A DNA stretch of 64,000 nucleotides from Falsiroseomonas sp041690465 (GTDB taxonomy: Bacteria > Pseudomonadota > Alphaproteobacteria > Acetobacterales > Acetobacteraceae): assembly GCF_041690465.1 (NCBI RefSeq), contig NZ_JAWLHG010000003.1, positions 62,001 to 126,000 on the forward strand, written 5' to 3'. Positions 50,912 through 59,845 of the stretch are shown here, in pieces (position 1 is the stretch's first letter; each line of letters begins with the position of its first letter). A program made the position numbers and the translations under genes. The notes below the pieces were generated by a model, which was not told where the DNA came from, did not search any database, and worked only from the letters and a program-made list of their open reading frames with translations.

Positions 50912-52273
50912 ATGAGCAAGACGACGCAGGCGACCACAACCTCGGCGGCGGCCCGGCTGCACCGGCGCGAGATGCTGCTGGGTACGGGCGTCGCGCTGGC
51001 CGGGCTCGGCCTCGGCAGGCGGGTGCTGGCGCAGGGGCGGGGGACGATGAACCTCAGCTTCTGGACCTTCGAGAACCCGCAGCAGCGCCCCTGGATCCAC
51101 AAGCGTGTGCGGATGTTCACCGAGCGCAATCCGAACGTCCGCGTGGACTTCCAGTACTTCCCCTTCGGCGATCTCGGCCAGAAGCTGAGCGTCGGCTTTG
51201 CGACCGGCACCGCCCCGGACGGCTTCGTCAGCCAGGACTGGTTCATGCCGACCTGGCTGTCGCGCGAACTGCTGGCGCCGCTCGACGTGCGCCGGCTCGG
51301 ATACGACAGCAAGGAGGCCTTCAACACGGACTTCCCCGCCGCCTTCGTCGAGGGTGCGACCCAGGGCGGTGAAGTCTATGGCTATCCGCTGTGGTTCTAC
51401 GGGTTCTGCAACTATCTCAACACGAAGCACTTCCGCGAGGTCGGCCTCGACGCCGAGCGCGACTGGCCGCAGGACTGGGAGCAGCTCGGCGAGGTGGCCC
51501 GGCGCCTGACGATTCGCGACGGCGAGCGCTTCCAGCGGCAGGGCTTCAAGTTCGCCATGCATGCGGCGCAGTGGACGATGATCCACCTGAACGCGATCGT
51601 GCACCAGTGCGGCGCGAAGTGGTTCGACGATCAGGGGCGCTGCGTGATCAACAGCGAGGCGGGCCAGCGGGCGATGACCATCCGGGCCTCCATCGCGCGG
51701 CAGTATGGCGCGGAGGATCCGGCGGACACCATTGCGACCAACCCGCTGCCGATGATGGACTGGCTGCGGGAGCGGTGCTCGATGTTCCTCAATCACCCGA
51801 TCCCGCCGGCGGCGATCATCTCGCAGAACCCGCGGATGCAGGAGGAGGGCTATTACCGCCCGGTGCAGTATCCCGGGGTGCAGCGCGGCCGCGGCTATTC
51901 CACCACCTACGGCTTCAACCTGGTCGTCAACGCCCGGGCCCCGCGGGAGCGGCAGGAGATGCTGCAGGAGATGTACCGCTTCATGATGAGCGATCCGGCC
52001 GATGCCTGGGCCGATGCCGCACCCTTCCCGCTGGCGCGCAAGTCCGGCTGGGCGGACAACCCGGCGGTGCAGGCCTTCCCGCACGTCAACGAGATCATCA
52101 AGGCGCGCGACGAGGGCGTGCTGCTGCCGCGCAGCACCGTGTACAACGAGCTCGCGGACCAGGTGCACCGCGGGGTGCAGCGCATCATGCTGAACCGCGC
52201 CGACATCAAGGAGACGCTGGACGCCATCGCGGCCGCGGTGGACCGCGCCTCGGAACGCGCGCGCCGCGGCTGA
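50912..52273 (+). CDS. ABC transporter sugar-type substrate-binding protein
   Basis: A periplasmic receptor of the family 1 extracellular solute-binding type, 453 residues. The signal peptide is Tat-like (HRREMLLGTGVALAGLGLG). Mature landmarks are LSFWTFENPQ, FATGTAPDGFVSQDW, AAPLDVRR-type lobe hinge segments and YGYPLWFYGFCNYLN. The two permease genes follow at 61 bp and by a four-base overlap. GGAGGAGG precedes the ATG. The ligand is unknown; a peptide- or sugar-like compound is suggested only by the family. Confidence 0.88.
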   Translation: MSKTTQATTTSAAARLHRREMLLGTGVALAGLGLGRRVLAQGRGTMNLSFWTFENPQQRPWIHKRVRMFTERNPNVRVDFQYFPFGDLGQKLSVGFATGTAPDGFVSQDWFMPTWLSRELLAPLDVRRLGYDSKEAFNTDFPAAFVEGATQGGEVYGYPLWFYGFCNYLNTKHFREVGLDAERDWPQDWEQLGEVARRLTIRDGERFQRQGFKFAMHAAQWTMIHLNAIVHQCGAKWFDDQGRCVINSEAGQRAMTIRASIARQYGAEDPADTIATNPLPMMDWLRERCSMFLNHPIPPAAIISQNPRMQEEGYYRPVQYPGVQRGRGYSTTYGFNLVVNARAPRERQEMLQEMYRFMMSDPADAWADAAPFPLARKSGWADNPAVQAFPHVNEIIKARDEGVLLPRSTVYNELADQVHRGVQRIMLNRADIKETLDAIAAAVDRASERARRG

Positions 52274-52334
52274 CGCGCTGCTACCGGCGGCGGCACGGCG
52301 ACGTGCCGCCGCCCCGGCGATCGAGCGAGGACCG

Positions 52335-53297
52335 ATGCCAATGAGCCAAGCCAGCCTCTCCCAGGCCACTGCGCCCGCCGGGCAGCAGGAGATCCCTGCG
52401 CGGCGGCGGACGCGCCTCGGCCTGCGCTATGGGCGCCGGCTGCAGCTGATCGGCTTCGCCTTCGTGCTGCCTACCCTGCTGTTCTTCGCCGCCTTCAAGT
52501 TCGGCCCGATGCTATGGGCAGTGGAGCTGAGCTTCACCTCCTTCGACATGGTCTCGACACCCGACTGGGTTGGCCTCGAGAACTACGAGAGGCTGGCGGA
52601 GGACCCGGTGTTCCGCGCGAGCCTCGTCAACACTTTCGTCTACATCGCGGGATCCACGGTGCTGATCGCGTTGGTGGGGCTCGGCCTGGCGCTGGCGATC
52701 AACACTTCGGTGCCTGGCGCGCGCGCCTGCATGGCGGTGATGTTCCTGACCAACCTTATGCCGATCATCGCGGTCACCCTGGTCTGGCGCTTCCTGCTGC
52801 ATCCTTTCGGCCTGGTGAATCAGCTCCTCGCCCCGTTCGGCGTCGGCCGCATGGACTGGCTGACCGACGAGGATCTGGCCATGCCGGCCATCATCGCCGT
52901 CACGGCCTGGCGTTTCGCGCCCTACTTCATGGTGGTCTACCTCGCCGGGCTGCTCGCCATACCGCGCGACTATTACGAGGCGGCCGAGATCGACGGGGCC
53001 GGCGCGATCCGGCGCTTCCTGCATATCACGCTGCCGCTGCTGATGCCGACCATCTTCTTCGTCGTGGTCGTCTCGGCCCTGCTGTCCTCGCGCATCTTCC
53101 TGATGCCCTACATCATGACCGGTGGCGGGCCCGGTGACGCGACGCGCGTGCTGTCGATGCTGATCTACGAGACCGGCTTCTCCTACATGAAGATGGGGGA
53201 GGCGGCCGCGATCTCGGTCGTGCTCTTCGCCATCATGCTGGTCTTCACCGTGTTGCAGATGCGCATCTTCATGCGGAACGAGAGGGGGCTCGCATGA
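52335..53297 (+). CDS. ABC sugar-type transporter permease (UgpA/MalF-like)
   Basis: An inner-membrane permease of 320 residues with six helices from about 37 to 310. The ATPase-coupling EAA loop reads EAAEIDGAGAIRRFLHITLPLL. The cytoplasmic N-terminus is basic. It pairs with the next gene and the preceding binding protein. No ATPase (MalK/UgpC-type) gene is present in the cluster, so a shared genomic ATPase is required. Confidence 0.93.
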   Translation: MPMSQASLSQATAPAGQQEIPARRRTRLGLRYGRRLQLIGFAFVLPTLLFFAAFKFGPMLWAVELSFTSFDMVSTPDWVGLENYERLAEDPVFRASLVNTFVYIAGSTVLIALVGLGLALAINTSVPGARACMAVMFLTNLMPIIAVTLVWRFLLHPFGLVNQLLAPFGVGRMDWLTDEDLAMPAIIAVTAWRFAPYFMVVYLAGLLAIPRDYYEAAEIDGAGAIRRFLHITLPLLMPTIFFVVVVSALLSSRIFLMPYIMTGGGPGDATRVLSMLIYETGFSYMKMGEAAAISVVLFAIMLVFTVLQMRIFMRNERGLA

Positions 53298-54151
53298 ACC
53301 CGGCCGGAGCCGCCGCACCATCCGGCCGGACGCAGCTTCTTGCGCTGCGCCGCTGGGCAGGTGCCGCGCTGCTGGCCGCGATCGCGTTCCTGTTCGTGCT
53401 GCCGATCGTCTGGATGACGACGACCAGCTTCCAGGCCGGCGAGAAGATGTTCCAGCTGACGACGGAGTGGATCCCCTCCGTCCTGCATCCGGAGAACTAC
53501 CCGAACGCATTGTCGCGAGCCGACTTCCCCACGTATTTCCTCAACAGCGGGGTCGTCTCCCTTGCGGTGACGGCGGGCAACATCGTGTTCTGCACGCTGG
53601 CGGGCTACGGCCTCGCCAAGTTCCGGTTTCCCGGCGACCGCTTCGCGCTGCTCCTCATCCTGAGCACGCTCATGCTGCCGCTCGAGGTGACGCTCGTGCC
53701 CACCTTCCTCGTGATCTACAATCTCGGCTGGATGAACACCTACCAGGGCATCTTCGGCCCGCTGCTGGTGGATGCCTTTGGCGTGTTCCTGATGCGCCAG
53801 GCCATCCTGGCGGTGCCGTCCGACTACATCGAGGCCGCGCGCATCGACGGGGCGGGCGAGATGCGCATCCTCTGGCGCGTCGTCGTGCCGCAATGCAAGC
53901 CGGCGCTCGCGGTGCTGGCCGTCTTCGCGTTCCGCGATAGCTGGGATCAGTTCCTCTGGCCGCTCACGGTCGTATCGAAGGACGAGTATCGCACCTTCCC
54001 GCTCGGACTGGTGAAGTTCGGCGAATACTACGGCAACCCGCCGACGGAGCAGATGGCGATCGCCGTGCTGGCCACGATCCCGGTCTTCCTCCTCTTTGTC
54101 GCGCTGCAGCGCTGGGTGACCCGCGGCTTCGGGCTGAGCGGGCTGAAGTAG
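53294..54151 (+). CDS. ABC sugar-type transporter permease (UgpE/MalG-like)
   Basis: A partner permease of 285 residues with six helices. The EAA loop reads EAARIDGAGEMRILWRVVVP. The FVLPIVWMTTTSFQ opening and the conserved C-terminal RWVTRGFGLSGLK are typical of the MalG group. The ATG overlaps the preceding permease by four bases (ATGA), so both subunits should be made in equal amounts. Confidence 0.93.
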   Translation: MNPAGAAAPSGRTQLLALRRWAGAALLAAIAFLFVLPIVWMTTTSFQAGEKMFQLTTEWIPSVLHPENYPNALSRADFPTYFLNSGVVSLAVTAGNIVFCTLAGYGLAKFRFPGDRFALLLILSTLMLPLEVTLVPTFLVIYNLGWMNTYQGIFGPLLVDAFGVFLMRQAILAVPSDYIEAARIDGAGEMRILWRVVVPQCKPALAVLAVFAFRDSWDQFLWPLTVVSKDEYRTFPLGLVKFGEYYGNPPTEQMAIAVLATIPVFLLFVALQRWVTRGFGLSGLK

Positions 54152-54166
54152 GGCAGGGAGGCACCG

Positions 54167-55102
54167 ATGGACCGTGTCAGGATCGCCGTCGCCCATCGCG
54201 GGGCGGGGCTCTCGCCCGTCTTCGCCGCGATCGAGGGCGGCTTCTTCCGCGAGCAGGGACTGGAGCCGGAGATGGTGCCGTACCACGGCCATCCCCGCTC
54301 GCTCGCCGCGCTGCTCGCCGGCGAGGTGGACTTCACAAACTCGGTGGGCGGCGAGCTGATCCTCGCCAATCTGCGCCATGGCGGCGACGCCGTGGTCGTC
54401 GCCTCCGCCATCTCGCGCAGCGCGCAGCAGGTTTCGGCGCGGCCGGGCATCACGAGCCTCGAGAGGCTGCGCGGCGCGCGCTGGGGCGTCACCGCGCGCG
54501 GCGATGCCGACGAATGCGCGATCGTCATGGCGTTCGAGCGCTGGGGCTGGGATCCCGGGCGGGACGCCGAGATCGTGGTGGTCGGCGCGGACGGGCCGCG
54601 GCTCGACCTCCTGCTCGACGAGAGGCGCGTGGACGCGGCCATCATGCATGCGCCGGAGCCCTTCCAGGCCGCGAAGCGCGGCTGGACGCTCGTGGAGGAC
54701 CTCGCCCGGCTCGACGTCGCGGTCCAGAACAGCTGCGCCGCCACCACCCGCCGCATGCTGGAGGCAAGACCGGAGCTCGTCCGGCGATATGTCGGCGCCT
54801 TCTGCGCAGGCGTCCATCGCTTCCGCACCGATCCCGGCTTCGGCATCGGCGTGCTGCGCAAATACTGCGGCGAGACGGACAGGCAGGTGCTCTCGGACAC
54901 CTGGGTGCTGTTCGCGCGGCTGATGGGGGGCATGATGTTCCCGAGCCTCGAGGGCATGCGGACTGCGGCGGACCTGCTGCGTCGCGTCGGCGCCGCCCCG
55001 CGCCTGGTGCGGCCGGAGGAGGTCGTGGCCATGGAGCCGCTGGCGGCGCTGGAGCGTGAACGCTTCTTCGACCGCATCATGGGCGTGCGGAGCGAAGCAT
55101 GA
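54167..55102 (+). CDS. NMT1/THI5-like (SsuA-type) substrate-binding-fold protein, no signal peptide
   Basis: A 311-residue protein with the ABC nitrate/sulfonate-binding fold. It reads IAVAHRGAGLSPVFAAIEGGFFREQGLE, then a phosphate-loop-like HGHPRSLAALLAGEVDFTNS and SCAATTRRMLEARPELVRRYV. The chain starts directly at the first strand and shows no export signal. It may act in the cytoplasm, or its true start may have been lost. GGGAGG precedes the ATG, which supports the short start. It lies between the permeases and the amidohydrolase. Confidence 0.82.
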   Translation: MDRVRIAVAHRGAGLSPVFAAIEGGFFREQGLEPEMVPYHGHPRSLAALLAGEVDFTNSVGGELILANLRHGGDAVVVASAISRSAQQVSARPGITSLERLRGARWGVTARGDADECAIVMAFERWGWDPGRDAEIVVVGADGPRLDLLLDERRVDAAIMHAPEPFQAAKRGWTLVEDLARLDVAVQNSCAATTRRMLEARPELVRRYVGAFCAGVHRFRTDPGFGIGVLRKYCGETDRQVLSDTWVLFARLMGGMMFPSLEGMRTAADLLRRVGAAPRLVRPEEVVAMEPLAALERERFFDRIMGVRSEA

Positions 55103-55992
55103 GCGAGCCCGTCATCGACTCCCACCACCACATCTGGCGGCTGGCGGCGACGCCCTGGCTCGCCGGCCCGCCGGTGCCGCGCATCTTCGGTGCCTACGAG
55201 CCGCTTCGGCGCGACTACACGATCGAGGACTACCTGGCGGATGCACGGCCGGCCGGCGTGGTGAAATCCGTCTTCGTCCAGGTGAACGTCGCATCGGGCG
55301 GCGAGGTCGAGGAGGTCGCCTTCGCCCGGCAGGCGGCGGAGCGCAGCGGCTTCCCGCACGCCATGACCTGCTTCGCCGATCTTGCCGCGCCGGATGTTGG
55401 CGAGGTGCTGGATCGCGCCCTGGATGCGGCAGGCGGCCGGCTGCGTGCGGTGCGCCAGCAGATCCACTGGCACGAGAAGCCGCTCTACCGCTTCGCTCCG
55501 CGGCCGGACGTGATGAACGACCCCGCCTGGCGCCGCGGCCTTGCCGAGGTCGGCCGGCGCAGCCTGCATTTCGAACTGCAGGTCTTCCCGGGCCAGATGC
55601 GCGACGCGGTCGCGCTGGCGCACGACTTCCCGGACATCACCTTCATCCTCCTCCATGCCGGCATGCTCGAGGATCGCAGCCCGGCCGGCTGGGCGGCCTG
55701 GCGCGCCGGCATGCGGCAGCTCGCGGCCTGCCCGAACCTGGTCACGAAGCTCTCCGGCCTAGGCACCTTCGAACGCGCCTGCAGCGTCGCGCTCTGGCGC
55801 CCGGTGGTGGAGGAAACGGTGGCCATGCTGGGTCCCGGGCGCTGCATGTTCGGCAGCAACTTCCCGATCGAGAGCCTCTGGACCACCTATGGCGAGCTGG
55901 TCGGGACCATGCGCGAGTGCCTGGCCCATCTGGATGCTGCCGGGCGGCGGGCCGTGCTGCACGATTCGGCGGCGCGCATCTATGGGCTCTAG
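55099..55992 (+). CDS. Amidohydrolase-2 family metallo-hydrolase
   Basis: A TIM-barrel hydrolase of 297 residues. The metal-binding IDSHHHIW motif is at residues 6-13. HWHEKPLYRF and the LLHAGM histidine follow, then GSNFPIESL near the C-terminus, where the family aspartate would normally be and an asparagine is read. Lactonase-type members (dihydroxy- and hydroxy-lactones) have this layout. The ATG overlaps the NMT1-like gene by four bases. Confidence 0.87.
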   Translation: MSEPVIDSHHHIWRLAATPWLAGPPVPRIFGAYEPLRRDYTIEDYLADARPAGVVKSVFVQVNVASGGEVEEVAFARQAAERSGFPHAMTCFADLAAPDVGEVLDRALDAAGGRLRAVRQQIHWHEKPLYRFAPRPDVMNDPAWRRGLAEVGRRSLHFELQVFPGQMRDAVALAHDFPDITFILLHAGMLEDRSPAGWAAWRAGMRQLAACPNLVTKLSGLGTFERACSVALWRPVVEETVAMLGPGRCMFGSNFPIESLWTTYGELVGTMRECLAHLDAAGRRAVLHDSAARIYGL

Positions 55993-56034
55993 GAAGAGGG
56001 CGCGGCCTGCGCCCGAACGGGGAGTGCGAGAGCA

Positions 56035-56919
56035 ATGAGGATCGGCGTGGCAGGGCTGGGCCGCATGGGCTCGGCGATCGCGAAGCGGCTGCTGGAGCAG
56101 GGGCACGAAGTCACCGTCTGGAACCGCACGCCTGGCAAGGCCGGGCCGCTGGTCTCCGCCGGCGCCAGGGAGGCCGCGAGTGCGGCGGAGCTCGTGCGCG
56201 GTGCGGAGGCGGTGATCACCATCCTCACCGATGCCGCCGCGATCGATGCCGTCTACGGCGGCCCTGCCGGCCTGCTGGCGGGCGAGCCTGCGGGCAAGCT
56301 GTTCATTGAGATGAGCACGGTGCGGCCGGAGACGGAGATCGCGCTGGCGGGGAAGGTCGCCTCGGCCGGCGGGGCCTTCGTCGAATGCCCGGTCGGCGGC
56401 ACCGTCGGCCCCGCGCTGCAGGGCAAGCTGATCGGCCTCGCGGGCGGCGAGGAGGATGCCTTCGCGCGCGCCAGGCCAATCCTCGACCAGCTCTGCCGCC
56501 GGGTGGAGCATGTCGGCCCGGTCGGCGCGGGGGCGAGCATGAAGCTCGCCATCAACCTGCCGCTGACCGTCTACTGGCAGGCGATGGGCGAGGCCTATGC
56601 ACTGTGCCGGCATCTGGGCCGCGATCCCGCCTGGCTCGTCGAGCTCTTCTCCGATACCTCCGGCGGGCCGAACGTCCTGAAGGCGCGCGGCGGTGCGGTG
56701 GCAAAGGCGCTGGCGGGGCAGGATCCGGGCTCCGCCACCTTCGACTGCGACGGCATGCGCAAGGATCTGCGCACCATGGTGGAGGAGGCGCGCGCGCGCG
56801 GCTTCGACCTGCCCGTCGCCGAGCGCACGCTGGCGGTCTATGATCAGGCTGCGGCAGAGGGTTGGGGCGGGCGCGACGGCGTGGAGATGCCGGGCTACTG
56901 GTCCGGGCGCAGAGGCTGA
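56035..56919 (+). CDS. Beta-hydroxyacid dehydrogenase (HIBADH/GarR family), first copy
   Basis: An NAD(P)-dependent oxidoreductase of 294 residues. The Rossmann motif GVAGLGRMGSAIAKRLL is at the N-terminus. The family substrate motif reads FVECPVGGTVGPALQGKL, and the catalytic lysine segment is GASMKLAINLPLTVYWQA. It may reduce tartronate semialdehyde or a similar beta-keto acid. It is followed by a second family member at 14 bp. No close paralogous identity to that copy is apparent. Confidence 0.9.
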   Translation: MRIGVAGLGRMGSAIAKRLLEQGHEVTVWNRTPGKAGPLVSAGAREAASAAELVRGAEAVITILTDAAAIDAVYGGPAGLLAGEPAGKLFIEMSTVRPETEIALAGKVASAGGAFVECPVGGTVGPALQGKLIGLAGGEEDAFARARPILDQLCRRVEHVGPVGAGASMKLAINLPLTVYWQAMGEAYALCRHLGRDPAWLVELFSDTSGGPNVLKARGGAVAKALAGQDPGSATFDCDGMRKDLRTMVEEARARGFDLPVAERTLAVYDQAAAEGWGGRDGVEMPGYWSGRRG

Positions 56920-56933
56920 GGCGCGGAGGGGCG

Positions 56934-57836
56934 ATGTCCGCAACGGAGCAGAGCGGGCCGATCGGGATGATCGGCCTCGGAATCATGGGCTCGGCGATGA
57001 GCCGGAACATGGTGGAGTCGGGCTTCATCGTACTAGGCCATGACATCTCGGCCGAAGCGGTGCGCGGCTTCGCGGAGGCCGGCGGGCGTCCGGCGGGCTC
57101 CGCCGCCGAGGTCGCGGCGGGTGCCGGGATCGTGCTGACCTGCCTTCCCTCCACCGCCGCCCTGGATGCGGTGGTCGGCGAGATTGCCGCCGCCCCCGGC
57201 CGCTGCCGCTTCCTGGCCGAGACCAGCACCTTCCCGCTCGAGGACAAGGAGCGGGCGCGGCGCGTGCTGGAGGAGGCCGGCATCACGATGCTTGATGCGC
57301 CGCTCTCCGGTTCCGGCAGCCAGGCGCGGGTGCGGGACGTGCTCGTCTATGCGAGCGGCCCGCGCGAGGCCTACGAGGCCTGCCTTCCGGCCTTCCGCGG
57401 CTTCTCCCGCGCGCCGCATCACCTGGGGGTGTTCGGCAACGGCACGAAGATGAAGTTCGTCGCCAATCTGCTCGTCGCGATTCATACGGCGGCTGCCGGC
57501 GAGGCCTTCGCCCTGGCGCGCAAGGCCGGTCTCGATCCCGCGCAGATGTTCGAGGTGGTCGCGGATGGCGCTGGCGGATCCCGCGCGCTGCAGGTGCGCG
57601 GGCGCATGCTGATCGAGGACCGCTATGACCGGATCGAGACGATGCCTCTCGAACTCTGGCGGAAGGACATGCGCGCGATTTCGGACTTCGCCGCGACGCT
57701 GGCGTGCCCTACGCCGGTCTTCTCGGCCACCGTCCCTCTGTTCAATGCGGCCGTGGCCTCAGGCTTCGGTGCACAGGATACGGCGGCAGTCTGCGCGGTG
57801 ATTGAAGCCATGGCGGGCCTGCCGCGCCCGGCTTGA
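56934..57836 (+). CDS. Beta-hydroxyacid dehydrogenase (HIBADH/GarR family), second copy
   Basis: A second family member of 300 residues. It has GMIGLGIMGSAMSRNMVESG at the start, LDAPLSGSGSQARVRDV as substrate loop and GNGTKMKFVANLLVAIH with the catalytic lysine. GGAGGGG lies just before the ATG at 56934, so a frame extending upstream is rejected. Two such enzymes in succession suggest two steps or two stereochemistries in one pathway. It is the last gene of the LysR-associated cluster. Confidence 0.9.
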   Translation: MSATEQSGPIGMIGLGIMGSAMSRNMVESGFIVLGHDISAEAVRGFAEAGGRPAGSAAEVAAGAGIVLTCLPSTAALDAVVGEIAAAPGRCRFLAETSTFPLEDKERARRVLEEAGITMLDAPLSGSGSQARVRDVLVYASGPREAYEACLPAFRGFSRAPHHLGVFGNGTKMKFVANLLVAIHTAAAGEAFALARKAGLDPAQMFEVVADGAGGSRALQVRGRMLIEDRYDRIETMPLELWRKDMRAISDFAATLACPTPVFSATVPLFNAAVASGFGAQDTAAVCAVIEAMAGLPRPA

Positions 57837-57939
57837 AGGCGTCGGGGATCCTCATGCACTCACCCGGTGTGCCGAGGTGCAAGTCGACACCGGTGTGGCG
57901 CTGAGGTTTGACGGGTCTCCCGGGCCATGACGGACGAGC

Positions 57940-58200
57940 ATGGCCCGGCAGCGGACCTATCCGATCGCGTCCAGGCGGCAGCTTGCGCAGGAGTTCCTGG
58001 CGGGCGGCACGCCGTTGCACGGCCTGGCGCGCCGCCACGACGTCTGTCGCGAGCTGATCCGAATCCGGGTCGAGAAGTACGAGCGCGGCGAGTTCCACGA
58101 CGAGGCCGAAGCGGCGGACCTCATCGAGCTCTACGAGGCGCGGACCGCGGCGCTGGAGCGGATGGTTGGGCGGCTTGCGGCCAGCGTCCAGAAGGTGACT
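57940..58200 (+). pseudogene. Truncated IS3-family OrfA (transposase helix-turn-helix)
   Basis: The first 85 codons read MARQRTYPIASRRQLAQEFLAGG, broken here as the IS3 OrfA start followed by LHGLARRHDV and ADLIELYEARTAALERMVGRLA. The zipper region is cut at about 58197, where the frame continues without family similarity. OrfB and terminal repeats are missing. Confidence 0.65.
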
Positions 58201-58334
58201 TGTCATTCCCGGTCATGTGTCCGGGCGGCCTTCCGGGCTGCTGAACCAAGACGCCACCCGGAGTTGAACCGGTATCCCGCGGGCGCGAGGCGGCGCACGC
58301 CAGCCGGCGGCGATTGCGCTCTCGCGGAGACGAC

Positions 58335-59675
58335 ATGGCATTCTCGAACCGGCTTCTCGCCGGCCTCCCGCCTGCAGAGCTTCATTACCTCGCGCCGCGG
58401 CTCGACCCCATCGCGTTGCGGCCGCGGCAGGTCCTCAACTGGCGCGCGGAGCCGATCGAGCACCTCACCTTCGTCGAGGAGGGGCTCGTCTCCGTCCTCG
58501 CCCAGACGGGTGAGCGGGAGGAGGTCGAGGCCTGGCTCATCGGGCGCGAGGGCGTCGTCGGCCTCTCCACCCTGCTCGGCGGCGAGAGCTTCTCGTTCCG
58601 CCGTGTCGTGCAGGTTGGCGGCAGCGGCCTGCGCATCAGGGCCTGCGACCTGCGCCGCGCATTCGAGGAGCGACCGGTGCTGCGCCGGCATCTGTTGCGC
58701 TACGCGCATGCCGTGCTCGTGCAGGCGGCGCAGAACGGTGCCTGCGCCGCACGGCACGCGCTGGAGCATCGCCTGGCACGCTGGCTGTTGCAGGCTCGCG
58801 ACGGCCTCGGCCGGGACGAGCTTCCGCTCACCCACGCCCTGCTGTCGCGCCTGGTCGGCGTGCGTCGCGCCAGCGTCACCGTCGCGCTCGGCCGGCTGGA
58901 GGCCGCCGGGATCCTCGCCCAGCGATGGGGCAGCATCGTCATCGCCGCGCCGGACCGGCTGGAGGCCGTCGCCTGCGACTGCCACCGCATCATCCGCTCG
59001 CGCTACGAGGCCGTGGCGCGCCAGGCGGAGGCGGTCGGTGCGGACATCATGGACCGAGCCGGCGCGGCGCCATTGTCCGGCACCGTACCCTTTCCGCCCG
59101 GCGGCGGGGAAACGCCGCCCGCCATGCCCGTTCGACGCCCATATCCCTGCCGGGCGCAGGCACGCGCCGCAGGTCGCGCCGACTTCCGGAGACACGTCAT
59201 GGCAGCCACCGGACTCGAGGTCTTCGACAAGACCCTTCAGACGACGAACATCTGGCTCGACGAGATCATGGAAGAGATCGGGCCCGACCGGCGCGTCGCC
59301 TGGCATGCCCTCGGTGCGGTCCTGATGACCTTGCGGGACCGTCTGCCGATCGAACTGGCGACGCATCTCGGCGCCCAACTCCCGCTGCTCGTCCGCGGCC
59401 GGTACTACGACCAGTGGCATGTCGCGGCGCAGCCCGAGCGGATCCGCTCGCTGGACGAGTTCCTGGAGAGGATCTCGGAGCGGATGGACGGGACCGGCCG
59501 CCCGGTGAACACGCGCGATGCGACGCGTGCCGTGCTACGCACGCTGTCGCGCCACGTCGATCCGGGCCAGGTGGCGAAGGTCATCGAGGCGCTGCCGCTG
59601 CATATCCGGCAGATCTGGCCGGCCGGCCCGGCGAACGACGCCGCGAGCGGAGCACCCGGCAGCACCGCGGCCTGA
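58335..59675 (+). CDS. Crp/Fnr-family regulator fused in frame to a DUF2267 domain
   Basis: A 446-residue frame. Residues 1-225 form a Crp/Fnr regulator: a cNMP-type beta-roll (RPRQVLNWRAEPIEHLTFVE) and an HTH with SRLVGVRRASVTVALGRLE, ending in a CDCH pair where many relatives have ACECY. After a low-complexity stretch (about 240-288), a complete DUF2267 domain begins at Met289. It carries GLEVFDKTLQTTNIWLDEI, MTLRDRLPIELATHLGAQLP and RGRYYDQWH. DUF2267 proteins are usually separate. An internal ATG at 59199 has a weak GGAGA before it, so the fusion could also be two in-frame genes without a stop between them. Confidence 0.78.
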   Translation: MAFSNRLLAGLPPAELHYLAPRLDPIALRPRQVLNWRAEPIEHLTFVEEGLVSVLAQTGEREEVEAWLIGREGVVGLSTLLGGESFSFRRVVQVGGSGLRIRACDLRRAFEERPVLRRHLLRYAHAVLVQAAQNGACAARHALEHRLARWLLQARDGLGRDELPLTHALLSRLVGVRRASVTVALGRLEAAGILAQRWGSIVIAAPDRLEAVACDCHRIIRSRYEAVARQAEAVGADIMDRAGAAPLSGTVPFPPGGGETPPAMPVRRPYPCRAQARAAGRADFRRHVMAATGLEVFDKTLQTTNIWLDEIMEEIGPDRRVAWHALGAVLMTLRDRLPIELATHLGAQLPLLVRGRYYDQWHVAAQPERIRSLDEFLERISERMDGTGRPVNTRDATRAVLRTLSRHVDPGQVAKVIEALPLHIRQIWPAGPANDAASGAPGSTAA

Positions 59676-59845
59676 AGTTGGCACTGAACCGCGAAGCGGC
59701 CGCGCAACTCGGCGCGGAGGCGGAGGTTCGGGTGGTGCAGGGCGCAAGCCACCTGTTCGAGGAGGCCGGGACGCTGGAGGCGGTGGTGGTCCACGCACGC
59801 GACTGGTTCGTGCCGCGCATCGGCCGGGGGCGTGGCCAGCCATGA
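59674..59845 (+). pseudogene. C-terminal remnant of a dienelactone-hydrolase/phosphoribosyltransferase-type protein
   Basis: LALNREAAAQLGAEAEVRVVQGASHLFEEAGTLE, read in two parts, matches the last strand and helix of alpha/beta hydrolases that are often fused to phosphoribosyltransferases. The catalytic histidine (ASHLFEE) is retained but the whole N-terminal part is missing. Its position immediately before the erythromycin-esterase-family gene matches the usual neighbourhood of that fusion protein. Confidence 0.55.
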
